Source: Botrimarina mediterranea
GTDB lineage: Bacteria; Planctomycetota; Planctomycetia; Pirellulales; Lacipirellulaceae
Direction: 5' to 3'
Length of the DNA: 64,000 nt
NCBI RefSeq assembly: GCF_007753265.1
Contig: NZ_CP036349.1
Coordinates: forward strand, 3,071,363-3,135,362
Numbering within the stretch: position 1 is the first letter of the stretch; every line of letters starts with the position of its first letter. The notes beneath the pieces were generated by a model. The model worked only from the letters and a program-made list of their open reading frames with translations. It did not search any database and was not told the origin of the DNA. Below are positions 44,801 through 54,083 of this stretch, piece after piece. Position numbers and translations under genes: made by a program.

Positions 44801-46938
44801 CCAGCTCGACGCCCGCCGCGTTCGCCGCGATCGATACCAGCGGCAAGATCACCGGCCTCACCGCGACGCGGTCGACCCTCGTCGGCAGCGTCGCCGCCGA
44901 CCACACCCGCATGACCGCCGACGAAACCCTCACCGCCGACACGACGGTCGCCTCGATCAGCAACCTGCGGAACGTCAACCTTGGCGGGCACACGCTCCAC
45001 GTCCGTTCGGGCGGCGTGCTCGGCGTGGGCAAACTCTCTAACGGCAACGTCACCGCCGGGACCGGCAGCGGCGCGGCGGAGCTGATCTTCCACCAAGGGA
45101 CCACCATCGAAGCCAACGTAGTCGATAGCCCGGCGGGCGACTCGGTGTCACTCGTCCTCGCCGAGAGCGCCTGGCTCTCCGGCGCCAACACGTACACGGG
45201 CGGCACTTACGTATCGGGGTCGGGGGAGTCATCCTTCTTCGATCGGGTAAGGATCCTCTCGCCCTCAGCGGTCCCCGTCGGCGATCAGCTGCATGTGCAC
45301 AGCGCCCGCTATGAAGCGGGGAGTGTTTTCACCCAGGAGGTCAATTACCAATCGATCGCCGTCACAGGCGGCGGCGCCTTCTACTTCGGCTCCAACCCTG
45401 TGCGGGCCGAGCGGATCGACTTGGAAGACGGGTCCTTCTCAGGGCGTCTGCTCGGCGCGTCCCTGGTGACCAAAACGGGCTCGGAAGGAGCTTCGATCGA
45501 GATCTCTAGCGACTCCTCGTTTACCGGCGAGGTCCACGTCGAAGACGGGCTGCTCTCGGTAGGGAGCAAGGTCCTCGACGGCGCCAAGACTTACGTGACC
45601 GGCGGACGCCTCCGCGCCGACGCGACGAGCTACGGAGAGGTCCACCTGCAGGGGGGCGAGTTCGAATTCGTCTTCCACCAGACCGACCTGTACCTCGACG
45701 CCGACTCGACGCTGATCTCTAAACGAGGCGGGCCGTCTCACCTCGGCGGCGCGCTGGTCGGAGATAGCGACCTCGTAATTCGCGGCGACGTCGACGAACG
45801 CTTCCAGAACGGCGTTTACCTGCGAACCCCCACCGAGCGGTATACCGGTGACGTACGTGTAGAGTCGGGGGCTCTCTTCCTTCGCGGGACAGGCGTCGTT
45901 GGCCAGGCCGATGTCTCGGTGAACGGGGGCGGAAGGCTGGTCCTCGTCGGCGTCAACGGCTCGACCCCGAACTGGCTCGACAGCAACGTCGATCTCAACG
46001 GCGGAATGCTCGTCTCCTACCATCCGTCGGGATACACTGACACGCCTTTCCAGACGAACGTCGTCTTCGGCGATGTCACCGTGCATAACACGAGCTACAT
46101 CGGCTCGATGAACGCCGGGGCGTCCGGCCCGGGGATGAAGTTGGCGGGAAGCGTGCGGTTGCTCGACAGCGCGACGGTACTCGGCATGGGCGACTACCGG
46201 CACCTGATGCGCACGATCGAATCGGGTGGCGTTTTCGTCGAAGTCGCTGGCGACCTGGAGGTCGGCGCCGATACGGCTTGGAACATTCTGACCAGCTCGC
46301 TGAGCGTGACCGGGGCGATCCGTCCCGCAGGCCCCGAGGGGTCGATCGATTTCCGTGGGGCCGCCGCCCAGCTCGACCTCACATCCGCAACGTGGGAAGC
46401 CCCGGCCGGTCGCCGCTTGGCGGTGCTGGTCAACGGCACTCGGCAGTCGCTCGAGCTGACCGGCGACGGAGCCGGACTCAAGGGAAGCGGTTCGCTCGTC
46501 GGCGACTTCGCCCTCTCCGGCGGCGCCTCAGTCAGCCCCGGCGCCTCGATCGGGACCCTCACCGTCGACGGCGACCTGAGCGTCGGCCCCGGCGCCGTCT
46601 TCGACTACGAGATCGATGGTGTCCTCAGCGACGCGTTGAACGTGAACGGCATTCTCGATTTCAGCGGCGCCAGCCTTGCCTCCTGGACGCTCCAGTTGTC
46701 GCGATTCGGCGGGACATCGCCGATCGCCCACGAGTGGCGCATCGCTTCTGCAAGCAGCCTTGTAGGGTTTGACAGTGCAATGGTCACGTTCGAGTCATTT
46801 GATGCTTCGCTCGACCTTACGAGCTATTCAGTTCAGCAACGCGGCTCGTCGCTATTCCTGATTCGCGTCCCCGAACCGAGCACCGGCATTCTGCTATTCG
46901 CCGCCGTGCTAGCTTCGGCTTTTTGGACCCGTAATTGA
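41890..46938 (+). CDS. Giant autotransporter-repeat PEP-CTERM surface protein
   Basis: A 1682-residue exported protein. It has an N-terminal hydrophobic signal (IRFVVGALFTGSGIIAAATE), about 1500 residues of autotransporter-associated beta-strand repeats (NTYDGATIIDEGLVIAASSS, NTYTGATRVTQYGSEI, NTYTGGTYVSGSG, FTGEVHVEDGLLSVGS) that should fold as a beta-helix, the usual closing segment GSLVGDFALSGGASVSPGAS plus IGTLTVDGDLSVGPGAVFDY, and a C-terminal VPEPSTGILLFAAVLASAFW sorting signal. No beta-barrel is present, so it is surface-anchored rather than a true autotransporter. It would act as an adhesin or in cell-surface architecture. Similar proteins lie at 47422 and 54084. Confidence 0.88.
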   Translation: MTMSAFSSTTIRFVVGALFTGSGIIAAATESTVNFVGTLPLPANWSSSSIWSNGIPNASGDIASAVAPVLLRSTPVLNLDLPVTIGEFRSSGVLAAQVIGNHPLTFDNAGLAGAISTSHLTPTAATRQAGLDFKAPIRVATGQGLQVVAGPNAPVRFESTLTADSTITVSGLVTLLVDSPALTGGVTLVDGELIVTTSGGLGDTTAATRVGAGSRLRLQANSAEAFELAGGAVVAENSDLTGPIRLDADSTLWAVAATGAATRSVSGVISGAGGITFRSGPTNRNVQLRLSGLNTYDGATIIDEGLVIAASSSAFGSTVGSTLITSGATVRVSAQTDERFQLAAGRLIFDQGTAPTQASMRVGNGEVVVWSPQLAMSIEVDNAGGGELATFTQYNTSDLRSWTGGSTGVGDLALGGGVQVNAPLTHDGALELREAELNTANTYTGATRVTQYGSEINHADALGVSDLPLEVLGGDITFNVAPSRPRDVILRGGSLDVAPGAGAFEGDIVLTGESQASVGGGGVYNGTIQYSPENNQSHTLSGGAYNGAIRGDGRMRLAGNVTLNAANDLRGLTTVVEGVIIANHAQALDTPNTRVESGDLVYNTAVDGQPVMAISVGAGSTGGRVILNTPQTLSDPWVVSAGELVLGAAIDADELVLLGTGAIATLRTTEGGSLGVTGELRSDYSSRIFATLVGDGVVRARGYQTVINGDLSAFTGDFAAEQGELGISSAGTLNRQTDIHVGKYATLRINADEVVVRSDIYLEGGRFKGPYEYDLLAGSYADDQEFAGNLYVDQRGARTGGTMTLTGDIIGPALTHSNGGLRIASGVRGLTDLLRANGGVTVDQTGSIAGVRDIVIGHAGSLYLGQTPNSDRIDDAITVRTEGGQFSLISGQQFLTSERIGRLIAERGRTRIIASSDHSGTLPVGFTFGELQRQKGATVRFVEAGRQTTTTVESVYTFDGTMLGGGFILLPSSTPAAFAAIDTSGKITGLTATRSTLVGSVAADHTRMTADETLTADTTVASISNLRNVNLGGHTLHVRSGGVLGVGKLSNGNVTAGTGSGAAELIFHQGTTIEANVVDSPAGDSVSLVLAESAWLSGANTYTGGTYVSGSGESSFFDRVRILSPSAVPVGDQLHVHSARYEAGSVFTQEVNYQSIAVTGGGAFYFGSNPVRAERIDLEDGSFSGRLLGASLVTKTGSEGASIEISSDSSFTGEVHVEDGLLSVGSKVLDGAKTYVTGGRLRADATSYGEVHLQGGEFEFVFHQTDLYLDADSTLISKRGGPSHLGGALVGDSDLVIRGDVDERFQNGVYLRTPTERYTGDVRVESGALFLRGTGVVGQADVSVNGGGRLVLVGVNGSTPNWLDSNVDLNGGMLVSYHPSGYTDTPFQTNVVFGDVTVHNTSYIGSMNAGASGPGMKLAGSVRLLDSATVLGMGDYRHLMRTIESGGVFVEVAGDLEVGADTAWNILTSSLSVTGAIRPAGPEGSIDFRGAAAQLDLTSATWEAPAGRRLAVLVNGTRQSLELTGDGAGLKGSGSLVGDFALSGGASVSPGASIGTLTVDGDLSVGPGAVFDYEIDGVLSDALNVNGILDFSGASLASWTLQLSRFGGTSPIAHEWRIASASSLVGFDSAMVTFESFDASLDLTSYSVQQRGSSLFLIRVPEPSTGILLFAAVLASAFWTRN

Positions 46939-47421
46939 CCGGTCGGACATATGCTTCGCTGCCGGGTGGAGACGCATAGTATCTGCGTTGAGGTGGCCGA
47001 TTGTTTTCGGTGCTGCGAAAAGTACCGTCGCCCTGTAGCGCGAACGGTTTCTACCAATGCTGCCTCCACATGAATAGAAAGGCAGCGAACCGTGGCCCGC
47101 TTCGAGTCTGCTGTTACCTCAACCTCGCTGAGATGTTTTTTCACTAATCTCCACTTCACCGATGTGAACCACGGTCGATCTGACGGCTCTGACTATCAAG
47201 TCGAGATTGTGACACTGACCGTTGCGAGGGATCTTGGCTCGCCGCCGGAACGGCGTCGGCCGGACGCGCCAGCCCACCCGCGACCTTTACGTTCTACGGA
47301 GGTCGGTCGGACCTGTGAGGATCGTGGGCCCCGCCAATCGACCGCGATGGAAACTACTATTGCAACTTTGCCCGCCTCGATTACCGCCGAGGGCGAGGCC
47401 ACTTTCGCGGCTAACGTCCCA
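46939..47421. other. Gap between two convergent giant genes, no gene seen
   Basis: No supported gene in these 483 bases. The only structure noted is repeat copy B at 47304. A frame covering 47092-47484 lacks family similarity and ribosome site. Confidence 0.4.
47304..47324 (+). repeat. Dispersed repeat copy B (GTCGGACCTGTGA core)
   Basis: Identical to copy A (37451) except one base after the core, in the gap between the convergent giant repeat genes. In one frame the three copies all encode VGPV followed by T/R-I, which hints at decayed coding sequence. Confidence 0.55.
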
Positions 47422-50400
47422 TTAAAACCATCCCTTGAGCGCGTTGCTGTCACTAGCAAAGCGACGACGTTGCGTCCGCCTTAGATTCTTGCTGTCTCGT
47501 CGTATTCGGCGAAGAGATGCTGAAATCGCGAGGACCGTCAGAATTACAGCACTAGGTTCGGGTACGGAGGCCCCAACAGGCGGTATCGCCGCACCAAAGT
47601 TGCTAGCCCAAACGTTGTAATCGGACACGTCATAAAGGATGTCAAGGCCATCACGCCATACCGTGTAGTCCGCGGCATCGACTCTTCCGTCGAGGTTGAA
47701 ATCGCCGTCCAATGTGGCGGCGAGCTCGAGCAAGATTCCTTGGTTGGTGGCGTTGAGCGAGAAGCTGGCAAAATCGAGCGTCGGGAGCAGCACGGTATCG
47801 AACGCGCCGGACAGGATACCCACGCCGTCATCAATGAGGCCGATCAACTCGAAGGTCTCGCCATCCGCGCCGATGAAATCGTCGCCAATGAGCACCTGAA
47901 GTTGGCCACCAAGCATTGCGGAGCCGACCGTCAGCCTGCCATGCTCTTCGCCGCCGAGCTTGATGAGCGTGGCCGCCGTTGAGGAGAGCGTGAGGTCGCC
48001 GCCAACGAGCAGGCCGTCCGCGTCGTCGCCAGGCGTGAGAACTCCTCCATCGACGACGACACTGCCAGTGATCGTACCCGCGCCGGACAGTTCGCCCGGA
48101 CCCGAGAAGCCCTCGCCGTTCGCCAAGACACTCAGCAAGGGGGTGTCGAGGACCCCATCGACTCGGAGTCCGTCGCCCGCAACCGGGCTCACTACCAGGG
48201 TGTCAATCGAGGCGGCAACGTAGCCCTGCGAGCCGATGGTCGCGTCGCCGAACAGCAAGAGCTTCTCAGTCCGCAGCTTGCCGCCGTCGGCGACCAGCAG
48301 GCGTGTCTCGTTGAACGCGACGAAAGCTTCGAGTCGTTCGCCGCCCGGTTCGAGCGGGTCGAGCAGGCCGTTCTCGGTGTTGAGCTCAAAGCCGCCAAGG
48401 ACCTCCATCTCGGTGGGGCGGTTCGCTCCGCGTTCAAGCAGAGCTAGCCCCTGGATCGCGTCGAACCGAACCGCCGTCCCGTCAAGTATCAACTTCCCGT
48501 TGCTATAGCGTGTGATGCGATCGACGACGCCCAGGTCGATTAGCGCGCCGCGGACGGTTTCGGCGCCCGTCGCCGCATCGACGTCGACCGACTCGCGGAC
48601 CGTCCAGTCGCCCGCCAAGGAATAGTCGGGCAGGCCCTGCAGTACTTGCACCAAGAGCAACTGCAAGAATCCCTCGTCGCCGAAGACCAAGTCACCGCCG
48701 ACGACCTCGATCTTGTGCTGGGAGAAGTCGTGCTCGACCAAGGCGAAGTCGAGTGACTCCAAGCCGCTGCGACCCTCGACCCGCAGCGACCCTCCGTGGA
48801 GCAGTAGGTCGCCGTTGACGGTGAGCTTCGCGCCGTTCTCAACGTTAATCTCGCCTGAGTTGGTGAGATCCCCCTCCGTTGAGAAGCGGATCCCCTCGCG
48901 CAGGTTGATCAAGCCTCGGTTCTCTCGGACCGTGTTGAAGTAGGGGAAGTAGGCGGCGCCACTCAGCGTGACCTTCGACGCATTGATCGCGAGCGTCGTA
49001 TCGAAATCTTCGAATTGGTACCCGGAGCCGGGGACCGCCGGGTCGAAGCCCGGCTCGTCGTCAAACTCGAACTCTCCAAGATAGTTGTCCGCGGCGGTCA
49101 CTGCCGTGATGGTGATACCGAGAGACGCCTTGTCCTCGCCCCCCGCGCTGAAGAAGTTGCGGGTGTCAAACAAGGCGGGGTTGCCGATGATCTGCCACTC
49201 GCCCGCGTCGAACGTCGCGCCGCCGCCAGCATAGTCTTCGATGGTCGCGGAGATAGCGAATCGGGCGTCCGCTTCGATCCGGACGATTCCCTCGTTGTTG
49301 TCGAGATTCACCGGCACGATCGTGCCGCCGCCGGGGTTGGAGACCGTGTTGGTTCCCGACGCGATCAACAGCAGGCCCCGGTTGACGATATCGATCTTCC
49401 CGCCGTCGTCGATCTGCAGATTGGCTACCCCGGGCACGGCCAACAGCTTGTCGAACTTTACCGTTCCCCCCGCTTCGGCGCGGAAGAGCATCTCCTCACC
49501 TGGAGCGACGAAGCCGAGGTCGATAACGAGCGTTCCGCCGGGACCCGCCGCGAAGACGCCCTCACCGGTCGGTGAGCTCAACTGCCCACCACTCAGAGTA
49601 AGCTTCGCGGCGCCGTCGTTGCCCGCTACTCGGATGAGTCCGTCGTTCACGTAGCCTGCACTGGTGTTGAACATGGTGTCGCCCGAGGCGAGTACGTCAC
49701 CCGTGTAACGTGAGACGAGCAGCTCGCCCGAGTTGCGTAACGCCTCGGTCAGAGTCACCTGGATCGACGAGCCGAGGAGATTGAGGACGCCTGAGTTGTC
49801 GATCCGCTGAGTTACAGCTAATGCCGGGCCGCCGCTCGAGCCCGCCAACGTGATGGTGTGGCCTGATTCAATGACCAACCGATTGGCCTCAATCGCGTTG
49901 GCTCCGTTGCTGTAGATCGCGGTATGACCCGTACCCCCGATCGTCAGCACGCCTGTCGGTCCGGCGGCGAGTTGCATGCCTAAGTTGCCGACTAGCGTCC
50001 CGTCGTTCGTGACCCGGTTCAACTCCCAACGCAGTAGACCCGATCCTATCCCGTTGTGCGTCAGCTGCGAACCGGCAATCAGCCGGAGCTCGTCGGCTAC
50101 AACGGTTTGATCTTGATTCTTCGCCTCCGACACGATCGTGGCAGGCGTGAGCTGATCGACGCGGCCGGCGTCGGCTCCGTTCTGTCCTAGGACAAGGAGG
50201 TTTCCCGTCAGGCTGGCGGGCGTGATGGTCGTTCCGAGCACACGCCAACTATCGATGTCGTCGTATCCGCTGCCGGCAAAGCCGTTGAAGTACAACACCT
50301 CGGTTGGCGCCGCCTGCATCGTGAATGCGCCCGACTCGGTGATATCGATGCTGACGAGTTGCTCACCCGTGCTCTGAAAGAGCTCGATCTCGAACTCACC

Positions 50401-51852
50401 AAGCAAGGCGCCCAGCACGCTGGTCCGTGCATGAATCGCCGGGCCCAGGCCGGCGAGCTCCACCGAGAAAGGGCCCACGTTCAGGTTTGCGCTGATCGCC
50501 AACGCCTGGAACTCCAAGTAGTCGCCGATTGTCAGAGCGCCGCGGTCGGTGCGGCTAGCTTTGTAGCGGGTAAAGTCGATACCGACGTCGACGGCGTTGC
50601 CATCCAATAGTGCGACCTCCGGCAGGTTGCTCCAATCGCCGGCAAGCGTGTCGGTGATGGTAACTGCCCCGTCGTCGCCGATGACCGCGACGTCCGCGCT
50701 GAAGGTTAGAGTTACCTCGAAGTCGGCTTGGATCGATGATTCGTACTTGTAGCCCAGCTCGGGGCCGTACTTCAGATCAATGAGCGTGCCGTCGATCGAG
50801 CCGTTGATGTCGCTAACGGCCTGCCCGATCGTCTTCGAGAAATCGGTATACGAGGCGGGCGGCAGGCCCGCGGCGGTTGAAGCGAGGATCGATGCAATGC
50901 CATCGATGTCGACCCCAAGCCGAAAGATGTCGGCGTCGATCGTGTGGCTGATTCCACGCTCGCCGCTCAGCGACGTATCGATCCGGAGGGTGTCGCCGAG
51001 CGTCGGCTTAACGATCTCGACGCGGCCGATGTCGCGATTGAACAGCGTCGGTTCACCACTGGGCTGCTTGCCGTCCAGCGAGATGTCGTAGCCGAAAACC
51101 GTGTCGTCGTCGCCCGGGTTCACGCCGATCGACTGGCCGGCCACCGTAAGCGTGCCGAAGTCCGTGTCGTTGTTCAGATCGACGCCTACCCCCAGCAAGG
51201 TCCAATTGCCGTCGTCGTCCGTCGGCTGCTCGACGACATCCCAGTCGAATGGCAAGCTGCTGTACGGCACGACCCCCGCGAAGCCGTAGTCCACACGGCC
51301 CGTGGCGTTGACGTCAAAGATCACGTCCGCCCCGACCGACGCCGAAGGCAGGTCGATCTGGCCGACGCCAAACGCGCCGTTCGTGTCGAGACCCGCCCCG
51401 CCCCGCAGTGAGAAAAAGCCCCCACGACGGATCACGTCTGGCACGGAGAGTGTCGGCGTGTAAGCGAAAGTAGCGTCCGCATCGAGACCGCCCAGATCGA
51501 GCGACGCGTTCAATTCTAGCCCCGCGCGGCCTGTGATGTTGGCGTCGAGCCGCACGCCGGTGCGTGTGTCGGCGCGAACCTCGGGCAAGCCAAAGATCGA
51601 AGGGAAGAGCACCGCGTTCGAGGAACCGACGATGCCGCCGGCGCGGAGGTCCTCGTCAAACTCGACCCCGAGGAATAGCGGGTCCATCTCGAACTGCCCG
51701 ACGCCGGTATCGTCGAGAGCCGCCCCCAACTCGATCGGGCTCGAGAGCACAAATGAGTGTTCGAAGGCCGCGGAAGGGGGAACGCACGCACTCAGCAGTA
51801 CGATCTGAACGGCGGCAGATCGGACGATCAGATAGGATACGGCATTTGACAT
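47422..51852 (-). CDS. Giant surface protein with dockerin-like and PEP-CTERM ends
   Basis: A 1476-residue exported protein with an N-terminal signal (VQIVLLSACVPPSAAFEHSF). The first 500 residues are a beta-rich domain, followed by G/N-rich repeats (SGVLNLLGSSIQVTLTEALR, NSGELLVSRYTGDVLASGD, NSGEINVENGAKLTVNGDLL) that suggest a beta-helix. A dockerin-type calcium loop follows (DGDFNLDGRVDAADYTVWRD) with a weak second half, then a PEP-CTERM-like signal (VPEPSAVILTVLAISASL). Unusually, about 30 basic residues follow the sorting signal. The gene is convergent with 41890-46938 and probably has a related surface role. Dockerin repeats bind cohesins in other bacteria; here they are a common planctomycete feature of unknown partner. 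Confidence 0.87.
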   Translation of the reverse strand: MSNAVSYLIVRSAAVQIVLLSACVPPSAAFEHSFVLSSPIELGAALDDTGVGQFEMDPLFLGVEFDEDLRAGGIVGSSNAVLFPSIFGLPEVRADTRTGVRLDANITGRAGLELNASLDLGGLDADATFAYTPTLSVPDVIRRGGFFSLRGGAGLDTNGAFGVGQIDLPSASVGADVIFDVNATGRVDYGFAGVVPYSSLPFDWDVVEQPTDDDGNWTLLGVGVDLNNDTDFGTLTVAGQSIGVNPGDDDTVFGYDISLDGKQPSGEPTLFNRDIGRVEIVKPTLGDTLRIDTSLSGERGISHTIDADIFRLGVDIDGIASILASTAAGLPPASYTDFSKTIGQAVSDINGSIDGTLIDLKYGPELGYKYESSIQADFEVTLTFSADVAVIGDDGAVTITDTLAGDWSNLPEVALLDGNAVDVGIDFTRYKASRTDRGALTIGDYLEFQALAISANLNVGPFSVELAGLGPAIHARTSVLGALLGEFEIELFQSTGEQLVSIDITESGAFTMQAAPTEVLYFNGFAGSGYDDIDSWRVLGTTITPASLTGNLLVLGQNGADAGRVDQLTPATIVSEAKNQDQTVVADELRLIAGSQLTHNGIGSGLLRWELNRVTNDGTLVGNLGMQLAAGPTGVLTIGGTGHTAIYSNGANAIEANRLVIESGHTITLAGSSGGPALAVTQRIDNSGVLNLLGSSIQVTLTEALRNSGELLVSRYTGDVLASGDTMFNTSAGYVNDGLIRVAGNDGAAKLTLSGGQLSSPTGEGVFAAGPGGTLVIDLGFVAPGEEMLFRAEAGGTVKFDKLLAVPGVANLQIDDGGKIDIVNRGLLLIASGTNTVSNPGGGTIVPVNLDNNEGIVRIEADARFAISATIEDYAGGGATFDAGEWQIIGNPALFDTRNFFSAGGEDKASLGITITAVTAADNYLGEFEFDDEPGFDPAVPGSGYQFEDFDTTLAINASKVTLSGAAYFPYFNTVRENRGLINLREGIRFSTEGDLTNSGEINVENGAKLTVNGDLLLHGGSLRVEGRSGLESLDFALVEHDFSQHKIEVVGGDLVFGDEGFLQLLLVQVLQGLPDYSLAGDWTVRESVDVDAATGAETVRGALIDLGVVDRITRYSNGKLILDGTAVRFDAIQGLALLERGANRPTEMEVLGGFELNTENGLLDPLEPGGERLEAFVAFNETRLLVADGGKLRTEKLLLFGDATIGSQGYVAASIDTLVVSPVAGDGLRVDGVLDTPLLSVLANGEGFSGPGELSGAGTITGSVVVDGGVLTPGDDADGLLVGGDLTLSSTAATLIKLGGEEHGRLTVGSAMLGGQLQVLIGDDFIGADGETFELIGLIDDGVGILSGAFDTVLLPTLDFASFSLNATNQGILLELAATLDGDFNLDGRVDAADYTVWRDGLDILYDVSDYNVWASNFGAAIPPVGASVPEPSAVILTVLAISASLRRIRRDSKNLRRTQRRRFASDSNALKGWF

Positions 51853-52148
51853 TAGACCCTTGGGGTGATTGGATCTGTTCAGTGCATTCTATTTGTCGAA
51901 AGTGTAGCAGGTTGCGAACGTCACCGTTCGTCCTCGCAGCCAATCATTTGACTTCTTGTAAGTGGTGTTGAGGGGCCGCCGTGCAGCCACACTTGAAGTA
52001 GCGTCACAATCAATTCTTGCCGTCCAATCACCCTACAAGCGTCGAGAGATTGAGGGGCTCAAATCGGGAAAGCGAGGCGCCGCTAGCGGTTGGGTCACCC
52101 GCGCTAATTCGTGTGAGGACCTAACTCCAGAGGTCGGATCGCCCGATG

Positions 52149-53195
52149 TCAGCTGGCGTCGAGGAATGGCCTGCGGCAGCAGGGGCACTGGCCGTCGAAG
52201 CCGCGGACCAGCGATAAGAACGCCGATGGCTGGGGCAACGTCGAGATCGCCTTGAACGCCAACGGCGCCCGGTCGGCGTAGTGGCGGTAGGTTATCCCTC
52301 CGACTGAGTGTCCGAGAATCTCGATCGACGACTCCGGCAAGTTCTCGTCATGATAGGTCGCGCAGGTCTTCCGCAGGTCCTTGAGGACCCACGGCTTAGC
52401 CAGCCCCGTCTCGATGTCCGCCTTGGGCGGGACGCCGGCCAGTTCGCAGAGCTTTCGGAAGCGGTCGTTGGGACGCGTGCCGCCGCCGAGAAACACCGGG
52501 GCGTCCGGCTCAACCGTCTCGGGTAGCAGGCTCCGCAAGTGAGCGTGGACGACGCGGTTCATCGGCCGATAGAACGCCTTACTGGTCTTCACCCGGCGGT
52601 AGTAGAGCCACCCCCAGTGGGAATGCTGCTTGACGTTCCGGTCCGGCGCTTCACGATCCCAGATGACGTGCCGCCAAAGAATCGGCTCGTGGAACGAGCA
52701 GCTCCCCCAGACGGTCCCGGCATCGAAGCCGTAGTTGAAGAAGACCACTAGCGCTGCCCGCCAGTAGCGACCGACGGGCGCCGGTTCTCGCCAAAGCCGA
52801 GGGCGGCGTAATCGGTAGGTGGCGAAGTAAAGGGCGTTGATCTCGGCTTTCGTCAAGTAGTGCCGCCCGGCGACATCTCGTTGCGGAACCGGCTTGGGGA
52901 AGCGAGGGAGCGTGTCAATGAGGTCGTGCTCCCACGCCCACGAGACAACCGCGCGGAGCTGCTCGCGCGCCTTGTTCGCCGTCCGGCCGGGATTCGAGCC
53001 GTTGTCAGCGACAGCCCGATCGTAGACCCAGTCGAGGAACTCGCGGATCGTCCTGCGCTCCAGCCGCTCGATTGGCACGCCGCCTCCCCAGGCCCGCCAC
53101 TTCCGCAGGGTGGTCTGGTACTCTTCTCGGGTGTTAGAGGCGAGCTTGTTGGCGCGGACGTAACGGTCAACCGCGGACTTGAACGTGACGGGCAT
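52149..53195 (-). CDS. Orphan tyrosine-recombinase-family protein with altered active site
   Basis: A 348-residue phage-integrase-family protein with an N-terminal core-binding domain (FKSAVDRYVRANKLASNTRE) and a C-terminal domain carrying LKDLRKTCAT (Arg275), LGHS (His296) and ITYRHYADR (Tyr306). The first catalytic Arg should lie in the segment reading FFNYGFDAGTVWG, where no Arg is found, and Lys272 replaces the HxxR His. It may be inactive or a divergent subfamily. I use the ATG at 53195; an open frame reaches 53333, but its N-terminus is low-complexity and basic. No tRNA or att repeat is seen nearby. It lies between two giant surface-protein genes. Confidence 0.75.
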   Translation of the reverse strand: MPVTFKSAVDRYVRANKLASNTREEYQTTLRKWRAWGGGVPIERLERRTIREFLDWVYDRAVADNGSNPGRTANKAREQLRAVVSWAWEHDLIDTLPRFPKPVPQRDVAGRHYLTKAEINALYFATYRLRRPRLWREPAPVGRYWRAALVVFFNYGFDAGTVWGSCSFHEPILWRHVIWDREAPDRNVKQHSHWGWLYYRRVKTSKAFYRPMNRVVHAHLRSLLPETVEPDAPVFLGGGTRPNDRFRKLCELAGVPPKADIETGLAKPWVLKDLRKTCATYHDENLPESSIEILGHSVGGITYRHYADRAPLAFKAISTLPQPSAFLSLVRGFDGQCPCCRRPFLDAS

Positions 53196-53404
53196 CGGGA
53201 AGGCTCCGACGCCCCAGCGGATCGCCTCCCTGCCGCTCCCTCGCCGACGGGGCCGCGACGGCCGTCCGTGGGGGTATGAGCGATCGGTCACCGACTCGCG
53301 GGAAGATGGCGTCGCCGTTCGGCGACTAGCCAAATCCCAGTCTAGTTCCAGGTGACCCTGGATACTCCGCCAGACCCGCTACGACCTCGGCATCTGCAAT
53401 CGGG

Positions 53405-53425
53405 CGGTCGGACCTGTGACGATCG
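53405..53425 (+). repeat. Dispersed repeat copy C (GTCGGACCTGTGA core)
   Basis: Third copy of the 21-bp sequence, identical to copy A, 210 bp upstream of the orphan recombinase start. Confidence 0.6.
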
Positions 53426-53978
53426 GCGATGACGGCATTTCCAACAGCGGTGGGAACGAAGCTCAGCGAGTTTGCCGGAGACCGAAGTCCGTGCGGTTAA
53501 GGCAACCTCGCTGAGTTGGGCAGCGACCTAAGCGGCGGGATTGAGCCCACCGTCGCGCGTTAGCAGAACCGCCCGAAATCGTTGAGAAGTCTCACATTGA
53601 CGCGGATTGCGAAAGCCCCAAACTTGCGTCGGTCGGTTGCGCCTCAGCGACCTCCCCGCACGCCGTAGCCGCTGCGGATTAGGCGCCCGACTGCACAAGA
53701 CCGTTATAATTCTCCTGCTTCAAAGCTGCCCTCCGCGCGGATTCGACCGTATGGACGAGCGTGCTAGGAGGCTTGGCTCAACTAAGCAATTCCAATCTAG
53801 AGTGCTCGATCCCAATTCGGTTGTTGCCTGAAGGCAGGTGCGTTCAACCCGAGAATGTTCAGGTTGGCTCGCCGATTTCATTGGCAACCTGAACGTCTTA
53901 GAGTATCCTGCGCGATCACGTGGACCGCTGAAGCAGCCTCACAGCGACACTGTCGCATAGACGAGAAGTACTAACGCA

Positions 53979-54048
53979 ACCCCGCATTCAAGCTGATTCG
54001 CCCGTCGCACACTTGCGGCTCGGCTGAATCTCTGGTGCGGGGTTTTTT
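53979..54048 (+). terminator. Terminator-like hairpin in front of the giant repeat gene
   Basis: ACCCCGCA pairs with TGCGGGGT (54036), with an inner ATTCA/TGAAT pairing, followed by TTTTTT. It ends 36 bp before the ATG at 54084. So it ends a transcript coming from the left (unknown small RNA) or works as a leader attenuator for the downstream gene. Confidence 0.55.
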
Positions 54049-54083
54049 CGTAGATATCTGATTCAACGCAGTACAGCGCCATC

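Larger units (their letters stand above)
53196..54083. other. Gap upstream of the third giant repeat gene
   Basis: About 890 bases without a supported gene. It contains repeat copy C at 53405 and the hairpin at 53979. The rest, including a frame at 53607-53831, shows no family similarity or ribosome site. Confidence 0.4.

Noticed and set aside
47092-47484. Plus-strand open frame of 130 residues
   Set aside because: No ribosome site, no family similarity, and it runs into the antisense end of the dockerin protein.
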